A model generated the notes under the pieces. The model saw only the letters and a list, made by a program, of their open reading frames with translations. It was not told the origin of the DNA and did not search any database. Made by a program: the position numbers and the translations under genes. This document shows, one piece after another, positions 6,512-7,611 of a stretch of 7,611 bases of DNA. Numbering within the stretch: the stretch's first letter is position 1; each line of letters starts with the position of its first letter. This stretch comes from Gammaproteobacteria bacterium. GTDB lineage: Bacteria > Pseudomonadota > Gammaproteobacteria > Poriferisulfidales > GCA-002705445. The stretch lies in the NCBI GenBank assembly GCA_002702235.1, contig NZYO01000015.1, forward strand, positions 1 through 7,611. Reading direction: 5' to 3'.

Positions 6512-7093
6512 TTATCCTATTTGCGATATTTTAAGAACTTTTTTTAAATCTTTTCTAAGTCCTTTAAAATTTAAATTTTCTTTATTGTAAAACATAAATA
6601 TATTTCCAAGCGGATCGGAAATATACAAAGTTCCGTTATTTAAAAGTTCATTGTCTAGTAACTTGGGGTCAATGAGCTTATTAATATTTTTGTAATCAGC
6701 CTTAATTAGATCTTCAATATCATCATTTTTTTGATCAGTAATTACAATGTTCATAACCCTTGAACTATCTTGGTTAAGACTAATCCTAGTTTGTCTAATG
6801 AGATGTAATATTTCACTACATGTTTTATCACATTTGTTTCCTCTGACTACAAAAATTAGTGACCATTTTTTGTTACTAAATGTTTTTAAAGTTTTTTCGC
6901 TTGTTGAGTTTTTATGAATATTTATCATACTTTCAAGTAATTCGCCATTAGTGCTTGGTGGTGCAATTGGAAGGCTATCTCTATATATATACATTAATGT
7001 AGCAAAAATTAATGGTCCGATGAAAGACAATATGATTAAAATAAAATATATCCTAGATTTAATTTTTGCAGAATAATCTATATTGATATTCAC
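6512..7093 (-). CDS. Membrane-anchored CxxxC protein of the oxidase assembly cluster
   Basis: This 193-residue protein has one N-terminal membrane helix (about residues 14-37, with a basic flank KIKSR before it), so the rest is probably periplasmic. The soluble part has a thioredoxin-like/SCO-like look: WSLIFVVRGNKCDKTCSEIL, with C88 and C92 spaced CxxxC as in SCO copper chaperones, then a DPLGNIFMFY segment near 160-169. The distal histidine that completes the SCO copper site is not evident, so copper binding is uncertain. Proteins of this kind commonly lie between SURF1 and ctaA in gammaproteobacterial oxidase clusters, and a role in oxidase maturation is inferred from that context. It starts at a GTG overlapping the SURF1 stop as GTGA, with a strong AGGGGAAG ribosome site. 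No established gene symbol is known to me. Confidence 0.85.
   Translation of the reverse strand: MNINIDYSAKIKSRIYFILIILSFIGPLIFATLMYIYRDSLPIAPPSTNGELLESMINIHKNSTSEKTLKTFSNKKWSLIFVVRGNKCDKTCSEILHLIRQTRISLNQDSSRVMNIVITDQKNDDIEDLIKADYKNINKLIDPKLLDNELLNNGTLYISDPLGNIFMFYNKENLNFKGLRKDLKKVLKISQIG
6515..6518 (-). promoter_or_regulatory. Ribosome binding site of ctaA
   Basis: AGGA on the minus strand, 10 bases before the ctaA ATG, just upstream of the stop codon of the preceding gene. It shows that this genome does use Shine-Dalgarno signals, in contrast to ftsE and rpoH. Confidence 0.5.
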
Positions 7094-7611
7094 TGTTTTC
7101 TTCCCCTAAAAAATAGGATTAAATATATGACTAAGAATATACCTGCCAAACCAAACCATTGAGCAGAGTATCCTAAATGCTTTTCATGAGTCATATTAAC
7201 TATCTTAAAATTGTTTTTAAAATTACTAATATTTGAGCTCGCAACAAGAGTTAAATCGTAAATCAAATTGTAATTTTTGAATATATCGCTAATCTGTTCA
7301 AAATCAATATATTGAATTAGTCTAGGCCAGAATTCATTAATGTCCATATCGCCTATATGGTAGGGTTCTTCCATCAAATACAAAAATCCATCGATTTCTT
7401 TGATATTCAAAATATTGTTTCGAGTTAATAGATCTGCATATCTCTTACTAATATTTTTTCTATTTGTATCAAAGTCAACCCATCCTAAATTTACCAAAAT
7501 AACATTTTTTGTATTTTTAATTAAAAAGGGTACATAGACATTGAAACCTACTTTTTTATCATGAAATTTGTTGTCTAATAAAAAAAATTTTTCAAAAAAA
7601 TTTCCTTTCAG
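7090..7611 (-). CDS. SURF1-family cytochrome oxidase assembly protein (5' end beyond window)
   Basis: The frame is open from the right edge to the TGA at 7090, giving 173 residues; the N-terminal membrane helix and first part of the domain lie outside. The visible part is SURF1-like: GNFFEKFF then LLDNKFHDKKVGFNVYVPFL, then VILVNLGWVD, matching the family's Asn-Arg-Gly-Trp region, although the usual Arg is Leu here. The C-terminus has HLGYSAQWFGLAGIFLVIYL, the typical final membrane helix. A TTG at 7497 could be read as a start, but 38 clearly SURF1-like codons precede it in frame, so it is internal. SURF1 helps insert heme A into the CcoN/CtaD-type catalytic subunit. The stop overlaps the next gene by 4 bases (GTGA), so the genes are translationally coupled. 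Oxidase subunit genes probably lie further right. Confidence 0.93.
   Translation of the reverse strand: MKGNFFEKFFLLDNKFHDKKVGFNVYVPFLIKNTKNVILVNLGWVDFDTNRKNISKRYADLLTRNNILNIKEIDGFLYLMEEPYHIGDMDINEFWPRLIQYIDFEQISDIFKNYNLIYDLTLVASSNISNFKNNFKIVNMTHEKHLGYSAQWFGLAGIFLVIYLILFFRGRKQ
7100..7107 (-). promoter_or_regulatory. Strong ribosome binding site for the CxxxC protein gene
   Basis: AGGGGAAG on the minus strand, six bases before a GTG at 7093. It lies within the SURF1 coding end and is the best Shine-Dalgarno match in the window. It fixes the GTG as the start of the downstream gene. Confidence 0.75.

Noticed and set aside
7495..7497. TTG as the start of the SURF1 gene
   Set aside because: The frame continues open to the right edge and the 38 codons before it match the SURF1 family, so the TTG encodes an internal leucine.
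7575..7611. Runs of A and T near the right edge as a terminator or slippage site
   Set aside because: They lie within SURF1 coding sequence, encode Phe and Lys codons in frame, and similar runs are common throughout this AT-rich window.

Overview
The window is strongly AT-rich and almost fully coding, with intergenic gaps of only 41 and 79 bases and several overlapping genes. The gene set (paired M16 peptidase genes, ftsE-ftsX-rpoH, and a SURF1-ctaA-cyoE heme A module) is proteobacterial. The ftsEX-rpoH order and an RpoH closely resembling the E. coli protein point to a gammaproteobacterium. AT richness and compactness suggest a streamlined, probably free-living aquatic lineage such as a SAR86- or SUP05-like group; that placement is inference.

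Layout. Positions 1-2091 (minus strand) hold two exported M16 family proteins: a catalytically intact zinc peptidase and a partner lacking the zinc motif, running off the left edge. A 41-base divergent gap containing a palindromic -10 element separates them from plus-strand ftsE and ftsX (2133-3672). A 79-base gap then carries a promoter whose -10 box sits in the loop of a perfect CIRCE (HrcA) operator, followed directly by rpoH (3752-4597). From the right edge back to 4587 the minus strand carries an oxidase-maturation operon: SURF1 (partial), a membrane-anchored CxxxC protein, ctaA (heme A synthase) and cyoE (heme O synthase). The last gene overlaps the end of rpoH tail to tail.

How they work together. 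CyoE farnesylates heme B to heme O, CtaA oxidises heme O to heme A, and SURF1 and the CxxxC protein probably assist assembly of an aa3-type cytochrome c oxidase, whose subunit genes likely lie beyond the right edge. FtsE/FtsX form the division-associated ABC-type complex that in E. coli controls peptidoglycan amidase activation. RpoH is the heat-shock sigma factor.

The two most unusual signals are: (i) an FtsE with an intact reading frame in which the Walker A lysine, Q-loop glutamine, signature glycines, Walker B glutamate and H-loop histidine are all replaced, a predicted pseudo-ATPase; and (ii) a perfect CIRCE over the rpoH promoter, implying a cascade in which HrcA controls the sigma32 gene. 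ftsY, which usually lies between the M16 genes and ftsE in related genomes, is missing here, and ftsE and rpoH both seem to have very short or absent 5' leaders.
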